Of a stretch of 36,411 bases of DNA, positions 8,001-14,653 are shown one piece after another; position 1 is the first letter of the stretch, and the number at the start of each line of letters is the position of its first letter. The stretch comes from Clostridia bacterium (lineage in GTDB: Bacteria; Bacillota; Clostridia; Christensenellales; Borkfalkiaceae): positions 1-36,411 of the forward strand of contig JAIDRX010000057.1 in NCBI GenBank assembly GCA_029061495.1. The letters run 5' to 3'. Both the position numbers and the translations under genes were made by a program. The notes below the pieces were generated by a model that saw nothing but the letters and a program-made list of their open reading frames with translations, was not told the origin of the DNA and searched no databases.

Positions 8001-9249
8001 CTTTGAAAATCTTTTCGCTCTTGTCGCTTGAAAGGGTAGAGTAAGCGCTGCGGTTCTTTATAATTTTCGAACCCGAGTTGTAAGAATAGTTGTTGTTGTG
8101 TCTGATTTCATAACCTACGGTGCCGCTCTGCGTGTCGTCGCCGTAAGAGCTCTTGTCAAGGCTAAGGTATTTAGTTACCTGAACGTCGTCGAAGAAAGCG
8201 TAGCCTTCAACGGTGTCGCCGTTGGTTGACTCGCCGAGACCAAGCTCAATTGAAATAGTGCTCGAAGCAAAGTCGCACGCGTTTACGTAAACGGTGTACT
8301 GAACCCAGCCGTTGTATTTGTCTTCTTTTCCGTCAAGAAGCTTTTCGGTATTAATGCAGTTTATGGTAAAGTTGTCGAGGTTAGAGCTGCCTACGGTATT
8401 GGTTACGGAAATGTACGCGCCGAGGTCCTGCTCAACCTTCTTGCCGTTGTTATATTTAAGCTCCGCGGTCTTAACCCAAAGCGAAATTTCCGCCGCGGTA
8501 TTTGCGGGCATGTCAACGCTTACGGAAGAGTAATCCTGTGCAATGCCGTTGCGGGTGGTTGCGTAGTTGTGGAGCATAAGGACGTGGGAGATAGGGGTCT
8601 TTAAAGCCTCGTCAGCAAAGTAGTCGCCGTTTTCGTCAACGTAAACGGGTTTCTCCTCGCCGTTCTCGTCCGTATAAACAAGCTTGTCCCCGCTCTTGCG
8701 GACATTGTAGTGCGTACCGGGGTTGTCGATTAACGCCTTAGGGTCGGTCTCGGTCTTGTCCGCTTCGCCCTCACCCTCGCCGCTGTCGCTGTCTTTGGCG
8801 TTGAGTGCGGCGTAGGTGTCCTTATAGAGGATATCGCTCGACTTCATTCCGTTGTAGTCGACGTGGAGGTCCTTATAGTTGTCAGCCGAGGAGTTGAGCG
8901 AGTTGTTATAATCCAACTTCTCAGCTAAATCTGAGGCGGTCAGCTTGTCCCAGGCCGCGTCGGACGTGCCGATTATACCCGACATGGTGTAGGAGGAGGT
9001 GCCTCCGTGCGACCAGTTCGTCGGGGTGTTTATAAGATACACTGCGTTTTCGGGAACGGTGAAAAATTCGAAGTTTCCGTTTTTAAGAAGCTGCGTATCC
9101 TCTTTAGATGTCGTTTTGTCTGCACTGTCGTCGGGGGTGTTGTCCTTTTTGCACGCCGCTGCCATTCCCGAAAGGGTAAAAGCCGTCGTGCAAGCCAACG
9201 CAAGCAGTACGTATTTAAGTCTGCGTTTCTTTGAGTAGTGTTTTACCAT
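5005..9249 (-). CDS. giant cell-surface protein: lipoprotein-like N-terminus, jelly-roll-like modules, C-terminal membrane anchor and acidic tail
   Basis: A 1414-residue secreted protein. Residues 1-33 are a signal sequence: KKRR, a hydrophobic core, then SGMAAAC with a candidate lipidated Cys33 (Ala at -3 is unusual for a lipobox). At least three beta-rich modules follow, each resembling carbohydrate-binding jelly rolls: LLKNGNFEFF (54-63) to YAFFDDVQVTKY (350-361) with AAEISLWVKTAEL between; a second with YYIISFWVKTSNEG (567-580) and GWIALTNAQFFE (660-671); a third around TTVSVKVKVSAGAVAYIYL (873-891). A Gly/Asp/Asn linker leads to a membrane helix (about 1274-1298), then KKSRRNK (stop-transfer) and a Glu/Ala/Thr/Pro tail of about 75 residues predicted inside the cell. 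AAAGGTG precedes the ATG. No enzyme motif is seen. A role in surface attachment or glycan binding is inference. Confidence 0.75.
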   Translation of the reverse strand: MVKHYSKKRRLKYVLLALACTTAFTLSGMAAACKKDNTPDDSADKTTSKEDTQLLKNGNFEFFTVPENAVYLINTPTNWSHGGTSSYTMSGIIGTSDAAWDKLTASDLAEKLDYNNSLNSSADNYKDLHVDYNGMKSSDILYKDTYAALNAKDSDSGEGEGEADKTETDPKALIDNPGTHYNVRKSGDKLVYTDENGEEKPVYVDENGDYFADEALKTPISHVLMLHNYATTRNGIAQDYSSVSVDMPANTAAEISLWVKTAELKYNNGKKVEQDLGAYISVTNTVGSSNLDNFTINCINTEKLLDGKEDKYNGWVQYTVYVNACDFASSTISIELGLGESTNGDTVEGYAFFDDVQVTKYLSLDKSSYGDDTQSGTVGYEIRHNNNYSYNSGSKIIKNRSAYSTLSSDKSEKIFKADSYVRNDVEMTKGFSECFKYLLDLASEDTHDVFHLTGATAGLTVDEDEYATANSFGGKLLGFTSSPDASGAKLPKDFTARDTSNDLLALVKADHKFTSNDTDYFETLTTALAKATELPKIDATADMLVMLSANGAAYTASTTVPVDPESYYIISFWVKTSNEGTATVKVYEKDNDENTSSFTVNTKDSAVNIDDDNKDVYDGWAQCFLFVKNELKDTAKNIVIDFSFGNTTIKDTSASAYKPGWIALTNAQFFETDKDTFAHTGSGTYTASLTISEEEEKTLEKFDEVYGSQQHAIENAPAKPANYEGVNGGSSYIINNGSVTLPFDDIDTNASAGLINKDYVNTYDSADWYNKVLTSFGATSTTAIGKWNEVFGTSSVQPLIILNDSLRNYYCENKKADKDTYKTCYTKDDDGKYVQVGENDEYDENKTYYTRKQALNYGFIAATDKTFAADSYTTVSVKVKVSAGAVAYIYLTETSNGKSVIKYTAPSYTFRYDVDGNVLKADLKDDATLAEQKANVLYYLRDDGLYEDKDGKLFANTWNYKRVYKDRGVSYYDKDGNAVNFENLVDGETYYKADKTEADCFLVATVNGKEEKIYEFRGEKYYYIVNGKSTVEVTPFDTEYAKYDRTELAEEFKAVIDARNDETGKEATVNFVIHTGSESKSYRLELWSGSRESTGVDKEGNVTKDASALGSCVIFDYSYYKYDDDTVKNAYESEIITAYQRLLSSKGLLKGAPTSTENIDYYRNLVKGFIDSGELTQADIDGVEILKNYTAYYYNYSFYDSVNFKPFNKDVADANSTGYEYTYENDEKLAYLQVKDGDKYYVFADYGVLDHSINTGTASDGGDTDNGDKDKNNTTVWLLISSIVLVVAMLFALMAILVKDMIKKSRRNKVSGKNNYQQRNRYMRKLRITADEYDEVENPAATESESAEAPAENVEAQPATETVAEPADEQTAEEVAEPSEEVTETTEAPAESGEAATESEQGEQPADESDKPAE

Positions 9250-9392
9250 AAAGCACCTTTTAAAAGTTTTTGTACCTTATTATTTTAATATAATCGCAAA
9301 TTATAATCAAGCGATTATCGCTTCAATACTTTAAAAAAATTCAATATTTTTGCTCTAATTGCAAAAACTGCTACTATATAAGTGTAAAAGAA

Positions 9393-9758
9393 ATGAAAGT
9401 TAAAGAAAATTTATTTAAAAGAGCCCCCGCGGGGCTGTTAACAGGGCTTGTAAACGGGCTTTTCGGAGGGGGCGGAGGAATGGTCGCCGTACCCCTTTTA
9501 AAAGGTATGCTAGGCTATGAAGACAAGCAGGCGCACGCCACGGCGATATTTTTAATCGCGCCAATTTGCGCGGCGAGCGCGCTAATTTATATAATCAACG
9601 GCTACGCACAGTTAGACGTAATAATACCCGCAGCCATAGGTTCGGTTGCGGGCGGGCTTTTGGGCGCTGTTTTTCTTGAAAAATTCCCAAAAACTATTAT
9701 AAATTACGTCTTTATCGCGCTGATGTTCGCCGCGGGAATAAGGATGATAACGGCGTGA
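9393..9758 (+). CDS. TauE/SafE-family permease, N-terminal-half subunit
   Basis: A 121-residue membrane protein with four predicted helices: AGLLTGLVNGLFGGGGGMVAVPLL, ATAIFLIAPICAASALIYI, VIIPAAIGSVAGGLLGAVFL and INYVFIALMFAAGIRMI. The Gly-rich first helix with FGGGGGMVAVPLL and the HATA motif are hallmarks of one repeat of the TauE/SafE (sulfite exporter) family, whose usual members have eight helices in about 250 residues. Only half is encoded here; the other half is the next gene, joined by a four-base GTGA overlap. Substrate is unknown (sulfite, sulfoacetate and other anions are known for the family). No clear ribosome site precedes ATG 9393; a weak promoter (TTGCTC 9350-9355, TACTAT 9372-9377) lies just upstream. 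Confidence 0.85.
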   Translation: MKVKENLFKRAPAGLLTGLVNGLFGGGGGMVAVPLLKGMLGYEDKQAHATAIFLIAPICAASALIYIINGYAQLDVIIPAAIGSVAGGLLGAVFLEKFPKTIINYVFIALMFAAGIRMITA

Positions 9759-10126
9759 GTTTTATTCTTTTTTTAATCGCGGGCTTCTTTTCGGGGCTAT
9801 TAGGCGGTATGGGAATGGGCGGCGGTACTATTTTAATACCCGTCCTAACCGTGTTTATGGGGGTGGAACAGCACGTTGCGCAGGCGACAAACCTCATTGC
9901 ATTTTTGCCAATGGCGGCTTTTACCCTAAAAATCCATAAGGAAAACGGACTTTTGAAAACACAGGGGCTTTTAAGCCTCGTAATACCGGCGGTATTGGCT
10001 TCGGTTGCCGCGGGCTTTGTTGCCGCGCTTTTACCTTCCGTGGTTTTGAAAAAGCTTTTCGGTGCGTTTTTGGTCGCGCTTTCGGTTAAACTTCTGACCG
10101 ACGTCGGCTTCAGTTTCTCGAAATAA
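9755..10126 (+). CDS. TauE/SafE-family permease, C-terminal-half subunit
   Basis: A 123-residue membrane protein homologous to its upstream neighbour, with four predicted helices. Its first helix carries the same signature (FFSGLLGGMGMGGGTILIPVL) and then HVAQATNLIAF. The GTG start overlaps the stop of the previous gene (GTGA at 9755-9758), so the two are translationally coupled and presumably assemble into one eight-helix permease. Its 3' end overlaps that of the convergent flippase gene by 17 bases with no terminator hairpin between them. Confidence 0.85.
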   Translation: MSFILFLIAGFFSGLLGGMGMGGGTILIPVLTVFMGVEQHVAQATNLIAFLPMAAFTLKIHKENGLLKTQGLLSLVIPAVLASVAAGFVAALLPSVVLKKLFGAFLVALSVKLLTDVGFSFSK

Positions 10127-11609
10127 GCTTTTTGAAGGGGCGCATAGTAAACATTTCAAGGCAGAACAGCGCCGCACCGCTGAATAAAAGGCACGCAGGC
10201 GCGCAGATAACGATTTGCCAGATGGGGGCAACGTATCTTGAAACTATTCCGTCCAAAAGCCAGCCGAACGCGCAGGTAAATGCGACTACCGCAAGCGAAC
10301 GGAGTAAATATCTCATAAATTTTATGCCTTCGCACTGCTTTTTCAACAGCCTTAAATTGAGCGTACCGGTTATTATAAAGCTTGCCGCAAGCCCTATCAT
10401 GTACGAGTAAACCCCTACGAACTTGGTCAGCGCCACAATGCTTATAAGCATAGCCGCCGCGCCGAAAAAGTAGTAGATAAGCGTGCGTTTTTCTCGGTTC
10501 ATAGAGTTCAAAACGGTGGTCGTTATCATTGTAATGCACATCGGCAGCAGTATAAATGAGCAGTTACGCACAATTTCGCCGCTTAATTGGTTAGAGTACA
10601 AAAACGCGCCTATCTCTTCGCCGAGTACGAATAGTATGGGAATAAGCAAGGTTGCAATAAAAATAGCGGCTTTTACTGACTTTTCTACGTCAAATCTGAC
10701 GAGAGAAGTCTTTTTCTTGTAAAAGTTTTCCGATAACTCGGGTGCAATTACTACCGAAATCGAGCCTATCAGCGCCGACGGAATAAACAGAATAGGCACG
10801 CTCATTCCCATTGCAATGCCGTAAAGGCTAATAGCCTGAGAGTTGTCAACCCCGTACGCTTTCATGAGTAGCAGCGGTAAAATTATCGCAACTACCGAGT
10901 TTATTATCGAGGTGGAGGTACGCATTGCTGTAATGGGCAGGGAAGAGGAGAAAAGGGGTTTTAACTGCTTTTTGGGGTTTACGAATCTGCCGCCCTTTTT
11001 AAAGTACCAGAAGAGGGATACTATAAACGAAAAGACGTACGAAATAAGCACGGCAAACGTTGCGCGCTGCGCGCCCGCCATGGGGTCGGTTACTCCGTAA
11101 ACGAGTACGCACCCCAAAACGACCATAACGGCGTCCTCTAACAATTCGATAATGCTGTAAGGCAAAAATTGCTTGTTTCCCCAGAAGGACCCGCGCATAA
11201 CCGCGTAAACCGAGGTTAAAATAAGCCCCGGCAGGAGTAAGAGGAAAATATTTTTGCATCTGTCGTCCGAAAATAGGAAGCCGAAAAGGCTTCTCCCGAA
11301 GAACAGAATTATCGCCATAGGAATAGTTATAATAAGAGTGGCGACGACGCCCGCGGTAACGGCGGCATTTTTGCCCTTAATATCGTTTGTTGCGTTGCTT
11401 TTTGCGATAAGCCTTGAAACCGTAACGGGAACTCCGCTCGACGCCGCGGTCAAAAATACCGCAAAAACGGATAGGCAAATCTGGTAAATGCCTATGCCTT
11501 CCGCTCCGATAATGCGGGAGAGGACTATGCGGTAAAAAAAGCTTAAAGCCTTTTCGATAGTTGAAAAGATGGTAACTTGTGCAGCCGACCTGTAAATATT
11601 TGACTTCAT
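10110..11609 (-). CDS. SpoVB/MurJ-like lipid flippase (MOP superfamily)
   Basis: A 499-residue multi-pass membrane protein with about 14 predicted helices, the size and pattern of the polysaccharide/oligosaccharidyl-lipid flippases. The N-terminus ERALSFFYRIVLSRIIGAEG-type segment (here KALSFFYRIVLSRIIGAEGI) and SSGVPVTVSRLIAK are typical of SpoVB and related Firmicutes proteins that move lipid-linked cell wall or spore cortex precursors. The chosen start is ATG 11609; two upstream TTG codons (11615, 11612) are in frame but lie in the promoter. The -10 box TAGAAT (11622-11617) is 7 bases before the ATG and no ribosome site exists, so the mRNA is probably leaderless. SpoVB, YtgP and MurJ-like roles cannot be separated here. 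Confidence 0.85.
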   Translation of the reverse strand: MKSNIYRSAAQVTIFSTIEKALSFFYRIVLSRIIGAEGIGIYQICLSVFAVFLTAASSGVPVTVSRLIAKSNATNDIKGKNAAVTAGVVATLIITIPMAIILFFGRSLFGFLFSDDRCKNIFLLLLPGLILTSVYAVMRGSFWGNKQFLPYSIIELLEDAVMVVLGCVLVYGVTDPMAGAQRATFAVLISYVFSFIVSLFWYFKKGGRFVNPKKQLKPLFSSSLPITAMRTSTSIINSVVAIILPLLLMKAYGVDNSQAISLYGIAMGMSVPILFIPSALIGSISVVIAPELSENFYKKKTSLVRFDVEKSVKAAIFIATLLIPILFVLGEEIGAFLYSNQLSGEIVRNCSFILLPMCITMITTTVLNSMNREKRTLIYYFFGAAAMLISIVALTKFVGVYSYMIGLAASFIITGTLNLRLLKKQCEGIKFMRYLLRSLAVVAFTCAFGWLLDGIVSRYVAPIWQIVICAPACLLFSGAALFCLEMFTMRPFKKLISRN

Positions 11610-11616
11610 CAACAAT

Positions 11617-11672
11617 ATTCTACAAATTTTGCCGCCCGAATATGAACATTTTGTCAGTTTTCAGCGTATTAT
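11617..11672. promoter_or_regulatory. interleaved divergent promoters for flippase (-) and LysM gene (+)
   Basis: Minus strand: TTCATA (11646-11641), 18 bases, TAGAAT (11622-11617), 7 bases to ATG 11609. Plus strand: TGAACA (11643-11648), 18 bases, TATTAT (11667-11672), 7 bases to ATG 11680. The two -35 elements overlap at 11643-11646, so polymerase could occupy only one at a time. The -35 boxes are weak matches. Confidence 0.5.
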
Positions 11673-11679
11673 ATATCAA

Positions 11680-11961
11680 ATGTTTACGCTCGTTACGGAC
11701 AGAAGCAAATATTTCAGGGTAAAGAGGGGTCAGAGCGCGGCGGAAATAGAAAGCACGCTCAATACCCCCGTTACTGGTTGTGCGTTCGCGGGGAAAATCA
11801 TTCCCGTAAGTGAAAAAAATTTAAGGCGTTACGTTGCGCAGGTGGGCGACACTTACAGAACAATAGCGCTTAAATTCGGCGCGGACGAAAACGAGCTTAA
11901 AAAAGCCAACAACTTTAAACCCGTTTACCCGACATGCAAAGTATTTGTGCCGTGTAAATAA
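11680..11961 (+). CDS. small double-LysM-like protein
   Basis: A 93-residue protein. The C-terminal half (YVAQVGDTYRTIALKFG, then ANNFKPVYPTCKVFVPC) is a clear LysM domain that binds glycans containing N-acetylglucosamine. The N-terminal half (YFRVKRGQSAAEIESTLNTP, then AGKIIPV) looks like a second, diverged LysM repeat. It has no signal peptide, which fits a protein that coats the forespore from the mother cell (as SafA or SpoVID do) better than a secreted wall enzyme; that is inference. The start is ATG 11680, since the longer TTG-initiated frame from 11629 runs through the promoter. There is no ribosome site; the -10 box TATTAT is 7 bases upstream. Confidence 0.75.
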   Translation: MFTLVTDRSKYFRVKRGQSAAEIESTLNTPVTGCAFAGKIIPVSEKNLRRYVAQVGDTYRTIALKFGADENELKKANNFKPVYPTCKVFVPCK

Positions 11962-12003
11962 TCGCGTGGCATATAATGTAATATAAAAAAAACGGAGGTC
12001 AAA

Positions 12004-12660
12004 ATGTCATTTTTTTCCAATTTTCAATCGGACAAATGCCCCGGCTCTATCAGCGGCAATCCTTTAACCGGAATGTGTGAAAAGGTGTGCATTCAGGCAC
12101 AAAAGATTTTCGACGCCTGCATCAAACAGATTCAGATAGAAAATTACACCCTGACTCTCACCGATATAACTCCCGCCGAACCTACATACCCCTTGACTTT
12201 TATAAGCGCAAGGTCTACGACTTCTACGGGAAACATCACCAGCCTTAACATCGACAGACTTGCCGACAAACCCGGCTGCGCGAGAGTACAGGCAACCGTA
12301 AGCATACCCGTCGAGGTGTTATTCACCGACGCTAACGGAGTGGAGGGCGTAGCCCTGTCTACCGTAAGCGTTTCCGAGGACGTTTTATTGTTCGTTCCCG
12401 CTCCCTCGATTATGCCTTACAAAGCTACCGCGGAAGTTTCCGCCGTATGCGCCGAGGGTACGTTCAATTCCGATACGAACACGTTCAGCGTGAACGCCTG
12501 CATAACGACTATTTTAAAAATCGCTATCGACGTTGAAATTCTCGTTCCCAGCTACGGCTATTGCGCAATACCGCCCGCACAGGACTACTCGCAAGAGGTA
12601 TGCGCAGGGTTCTTCGAGCTTCCTTTATACCCTCAGGGCAAAAACTGCTCAAAACAATAA
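12004..12660 (+). CDS. cysteine-containing protein, possible spore-envelope protein
   Basis: A 218-residue protein without signal peptide or membrane helices, with about ten cysteines. It opens with short Cys motifs (DKCPG, GMCEKVCIQAQKIFDAC), continues with beta-rich repeats (VQATVSIPVEVLF, CITTILKIAIDVEILVP) and ends with GYCAIPPAQDYSQEVCAGFF. The latter reminds me of uncharacterised cytosolic Cys-rich clostridial proteins linked to spore coats, but I cannot name a family. GGAGG (11994-11998) gives a strong ribosome site 5-6 bases from the ATG, and TATAAT (11972-11977) is a candidate -10 box, so it can be expressed apart from the LysM gene. The neighbouring LysM protein and SpoVB-like flippase support a sporulation context. 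Confidence 0.6.
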   Translation: MSFFSNFQSDKCPGSISGNPLTGMCEKVCIQAQKIFDACIKQIQIENYTLTLTDITPAEPTYPLTFISARSTTSTGNITSLNIDRLADKPGCARVQATVSIPVEVLFTDANGVEGVALSTVSVSEDVLLFVPAPSIMPYKATAEVSAVCAEGTFNSDTNTFSVNACITTILKIAIDVEILVPSYGYCAIPPAQDYSQEVCAGFFELPLYPQGKNCSKQ

Positions 12661-12680
12661 CTTGCATCGAAAATATAAAA

Positions 12681-12714
12681 AAGCGGCAAAGTTTGTGCTT
12701 TGCCGCTTTATTTT
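12681..12714 (+). terminator. intrinsic terminator
   Basis: Stem AAGCGGCAAAG (12681-12691) / CTTTGCCGCTT (12698-12708), loop TTTGTG, followed by TATTTT. It ends the 12004-12660 transcript. Confidence 0.9.
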
Positions 12715-12791
12715 GACCGTAAATACAGTACTACGCCACGCATAATAAGCTAATTTCGGGCTAAAAACGCTTTAATTTCGCAAAAATATGT

Positions 12792-12799
12792 GCTAAAAT
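12792..12799 (+). promoter_or_regulatory. extended -10 element of the metallophosphoesterase gene
   Basis: TG at 12791-12792, one base, then TAAAAT (12794-12799), an extended -10. Only six bases (AGGCTT) separate it from the ATG at 12806, so +1 should coincide with the start codon. The -35 position is poor (TTTAAT), as is common when the -10 is extended. Confidence 0.6.
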
Positions 12800-12805
12800 A
12801 GGCTT

Positions 12806-13501
12806 ATGAAGATATTTTCGATAAGCGATTTACACCTTTCGGGTCTTGCCGACAAGCCTATGGACGTGTTCGGTCCGGGGTGGGAAAATCACTTTGAAAA
12901 AATTAAATGCGACTGGCAAAGCAAGGTAAGCGACGGGGATATAGTACTTATCTGCGGAGATATAAGCTGGGGAACCATGCTTGAAGAAGGACTGTACGAT
13001 CTGCGCTCTTTAAAGGAGCTTAAAGGCAAAAAAGTCTTTATCCGCGGCAACCACGACTATTGGTGGAACGGCATTACAAAGCTCCGCGACAGCGCCCCCG
13101 ACGACAGCTTTTACTTTCTTCAAAACGACTGCGTCAAGTTTGAAAATGTCGTTATCTGCGGCTCTCGCGGCTGGACTTGTCCCGGCAGTACCGACTACAG
13201 CGAGCACGACGAAAAGCTGTATTTAAGAGAGGCGGAGAGGTTCAAGCTCTGCTTTAAGGAAGTTGAAAAACAGCGCAAAGAAGGCGATAAATTAATCGTA
13301 ATGATTCATTATCCGCCGTTCAGTCAAAAGTCGCCCGAAACGCTTTTTACTAAGCTTTTTAAAGAGTACGGCGCGGATAAAGTAGTGTTCGGGCATATCC
13401 ACGGCGAAAATTATTTCCCGCTGCGCACTGTAAGGGACGGTATAGAGTACGTCCTAACCTCGTGCGATAAGGTGGGTTTTACCCTGCAAAGAATTTTATA
13501 A
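12806..13501 (+). CDS. calcineurin-like metallophosphoesterase
   Basis: A 231-residue cytoplasmic phosphoesterase with the five conserved blocks of the binuclear-metal family: SISDLHLSG (D-x-H), CGDISWG, RGNHDYWW (GNHD/E), VMIHYPP and FGHIHGEN (GHxH). These supply all the expected metal ligands, so it should be active. Substrate cannot be inferred. It has no ribosome site and probably a leaderless mRNA. It has its own promoter and lies between a terminator and the pyr promoter, so it is monocistronic. Confidence 0.88.
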   Translation: MKIFSISDLHLSGLADKPMDVFGPGWENHFEKIKCDWQSKVSDGDIVLICGDISWGTMLEEGLYDLRSLKELKGKKVFIRGNHDYWWNGITKLRDSAPDDSFYFLQNDCVKFENVVICGSRGWTCPGSTDYSEHDEKLYLREAERFKLCFKEVEKQRKEGDKLIVMIHYPPFSQKSPETLFTKLFKEYGADKVVFGHIHGENYFPLRTVRDGIEYVLTSCDKVGFTLQRIL

Positions 13502-13528
13502 AATTTCAATAAAAATACCGTCCGCCAC

Positions 13529-13557
13529 TTTACATTATTAATCGGTTGTGTTATACT
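13529..13557 (+). promoter_or_regulatory. promoter of the pyr operon
   Basis: TTTACA (13529-13534), a 17-base spacer, and TGTTATACT with TATACT at 13552-13557 (extended -10). The predicted +1 near 13564 gives a leader of about 160 bases before pyrB, long enough to hold the attenuator described separately. Confidence 0.85.
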
Positions 13558-13609
13558 TTTAAAAATCGGAAATTTAATCTGCGCGGTATGCGCGGAGGTT
13601 ACGTCGGAT

Positions 13610-13720
13610 ATGAAGCGGATAATTGCCATCAAAGCGGAAAGGTCAAAGGCGAATGCTTGTGCATTTGCGTCAATGCCTTTTCCGCTTTTTTTGCGCCTTG
13701 ATTACTGCTACGGGAGATAA
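13610..13720 (+). CDS. possible 36-residue leader peptide upstream of pyrB
   Basis: An ATG-started frame of 36 codons, beginning MKRIIAIKAE and ending DYCYGR, with stop TAA at 13718-13720, three bases before the pyrB ATG. GGAGG at 13594-13598 is 11 bases upstream of the ATG. The frame runs right across the terminator hairpin at 13631-13692. That layout is like the E. coli pyrBI leader peptide, where translation through the terminator controls readthrough. A second frame (ATG 13588, 37 codons, stop at 13699-13701) is also open, so the coding status is uncertain. Confidence 0.35.
   Translation: MKRIIAIKAERSKANACAFASMPFPLFLRLDYCYGR
13631..13692 (+). terminator. intrinsic terminator in the pyrB leader (attenuator)
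   Basis: A long imperfect hairpin: AAAGCGGAAA (13631-13640) pairs with TTTTCCGCTTT (13678-13688), with an inner helix GAATGC / GCATTT around 13651-13666, followed by a run of seven T (13686-13692). It lies downstream of the pyr promoter and upstream of pyrB, so it can only act on pyr transcripts. I looked for the PyrR-binding consensus of Bacillus-type leaders and do not see it. A second GC-rich helix CTGCGC / GCGCGG at 13579-13595 overlaps the leader ORF ribosome site. Confidence 0.8.
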
Positions 13721-13723
13721 AGT

Positions 13724-14653
13724 ATGCTTAAAAGAAAAGACTTGCTCGGCTTGTTAGATACGAGCGCGGAAGAGATATGTGAAATTCTCGATACCGCCGA
13801 TAAAATGCGCGAGTGGCTTGAGGGCAAAGATAAAAAGGCTGACCTTTTGTCGGGCAAATCGCTGATAACGCTCTTTTACGAAAACAGCACGCGCACGCGC
13901 ACCTCTTTCGAGCTTGCGGGTAAATACTTGGGCGCAAACGAGGTAAACATTTCGGTTGCCACAAGCTCGGTACAGAAGGGCGAAACGCTTATCGACACGG
14001 GTAAAACGCTTGACAGTATGAAGATTGACTTCATAGCTATCCGCCACCCAATGGCGGGCGCGCCCAAGCTTCTTGCGGAGAATGTCAAGGCAAGCGTTAT
14101 AAACGGCGGCGACGGAATGAACGAGCACCCCACGCAGGCGCTTTTGGATATGCTTGCTATCCGCCGCAAATTCGGAAAGATAAAGGGACTTAAAGTTGCG
14201 ATTTTAGGCGATATAAAACACAGCAGAGTTGCAAAGAGTAACCTGTTCGGTCTTAAAAAACTGGGTGCGGAAGTTTATATGTACTCGCCCGAAACGCTTA
14301 TGCCCAAAGCTATCGAAAAGCTTGGCGCGCACGTCGCTAAATCGCGGGAAGAAGCGATAGAGGGCGCGGACGCGGTAATGGGACTGAGAATACAGCTCGA
14401 GCGTCAACACGGCGGACTTTTCCCGTCGCTTTCGGAGTACAGCCGCTTTTACGGTGTAAAGGACAACCTTTTAAAGCTTGCCAAACCCAACGCGGTTATA
14501 CTTCATCCCGGCCCCGTCAACAGAGGGGTAGAGCTTACGGCCTCGCTTATAGACGGAGACTCGAGCGAAATCTGCGAGCAGGTAACCTGCGGACTTTCGG
14601 TGAGAATGGCATTACTTAAACTGCTTGCCGAATACAGGGAGAAAAACTTATGA
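13724..14653 (+). CDS. pyrB: aspartate carbamoyltransferase catalytic subunit
   Basis: Joins carbamoyl phosphate and aspartate to form carbamoyl aspartate, the committed step of pyrimidine synthesis. The 309-residue length is normal. The carbamoyl-phosphate loop STRTRTSF is at 55-62; GMNEHPTQALLDML and the aspartate-domain LRIQLERQ and HPGPVNRGVE motifs are intact. There is no pyrI regulatory subunit next to it, so it is likely the simple trimeric form. GGGAG (13712-13716) provides the ribosome site. First gene of the operon, overlapping pyrC by four bases (ATGA). Confidence 0.97.
   Translation: MLKRKDLLGLLDTSAEEICEILDTADKMREWLEGKDKKADLLSGKSLITLFYENSTRTRTSFELAGKYLGANEVNISVATSSVQKGETLIDTGKTLDSMKIDFIAIRHPMAGAPKLLAENVKASVINGGDGMNEHPTQALLDMLAIRRKFGKIKGLKVAILGDIKHSRVAKSNLFGLKKLGAEVYMYSPETLMPKAIEKLGAHVAKSREEAIEGADAVMGLRIQLERQHGGLFPSLSEYSRFYGVKDNLLKLAKPNAVILHPGPVNRGVELTASLIDGDSSEICEQVTCGLSVRMALLKLLAEYREKNL

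Noticed and set aside
11629-11679. TTG-started N-terminal extension of the LysM protein
   Set aside because: The extension would be translated from the promoter region, has no ribosome site, and the LysM-like fold starts right after ATG 11680.
13588-13701. Alternative 37-codon leader frame before pyrB, Cys-rich
   Set aside because: The GGAGG site lies downstream of its ATG, so it has no ribosome site; the frame at 13610 is better supported.
13754-14128. Antisense open frames over pyrB and other pyr genes
   Set aside because: pyrB is beyond doubt on the plus strand; the antisense frames have no start signals or family resemblance.
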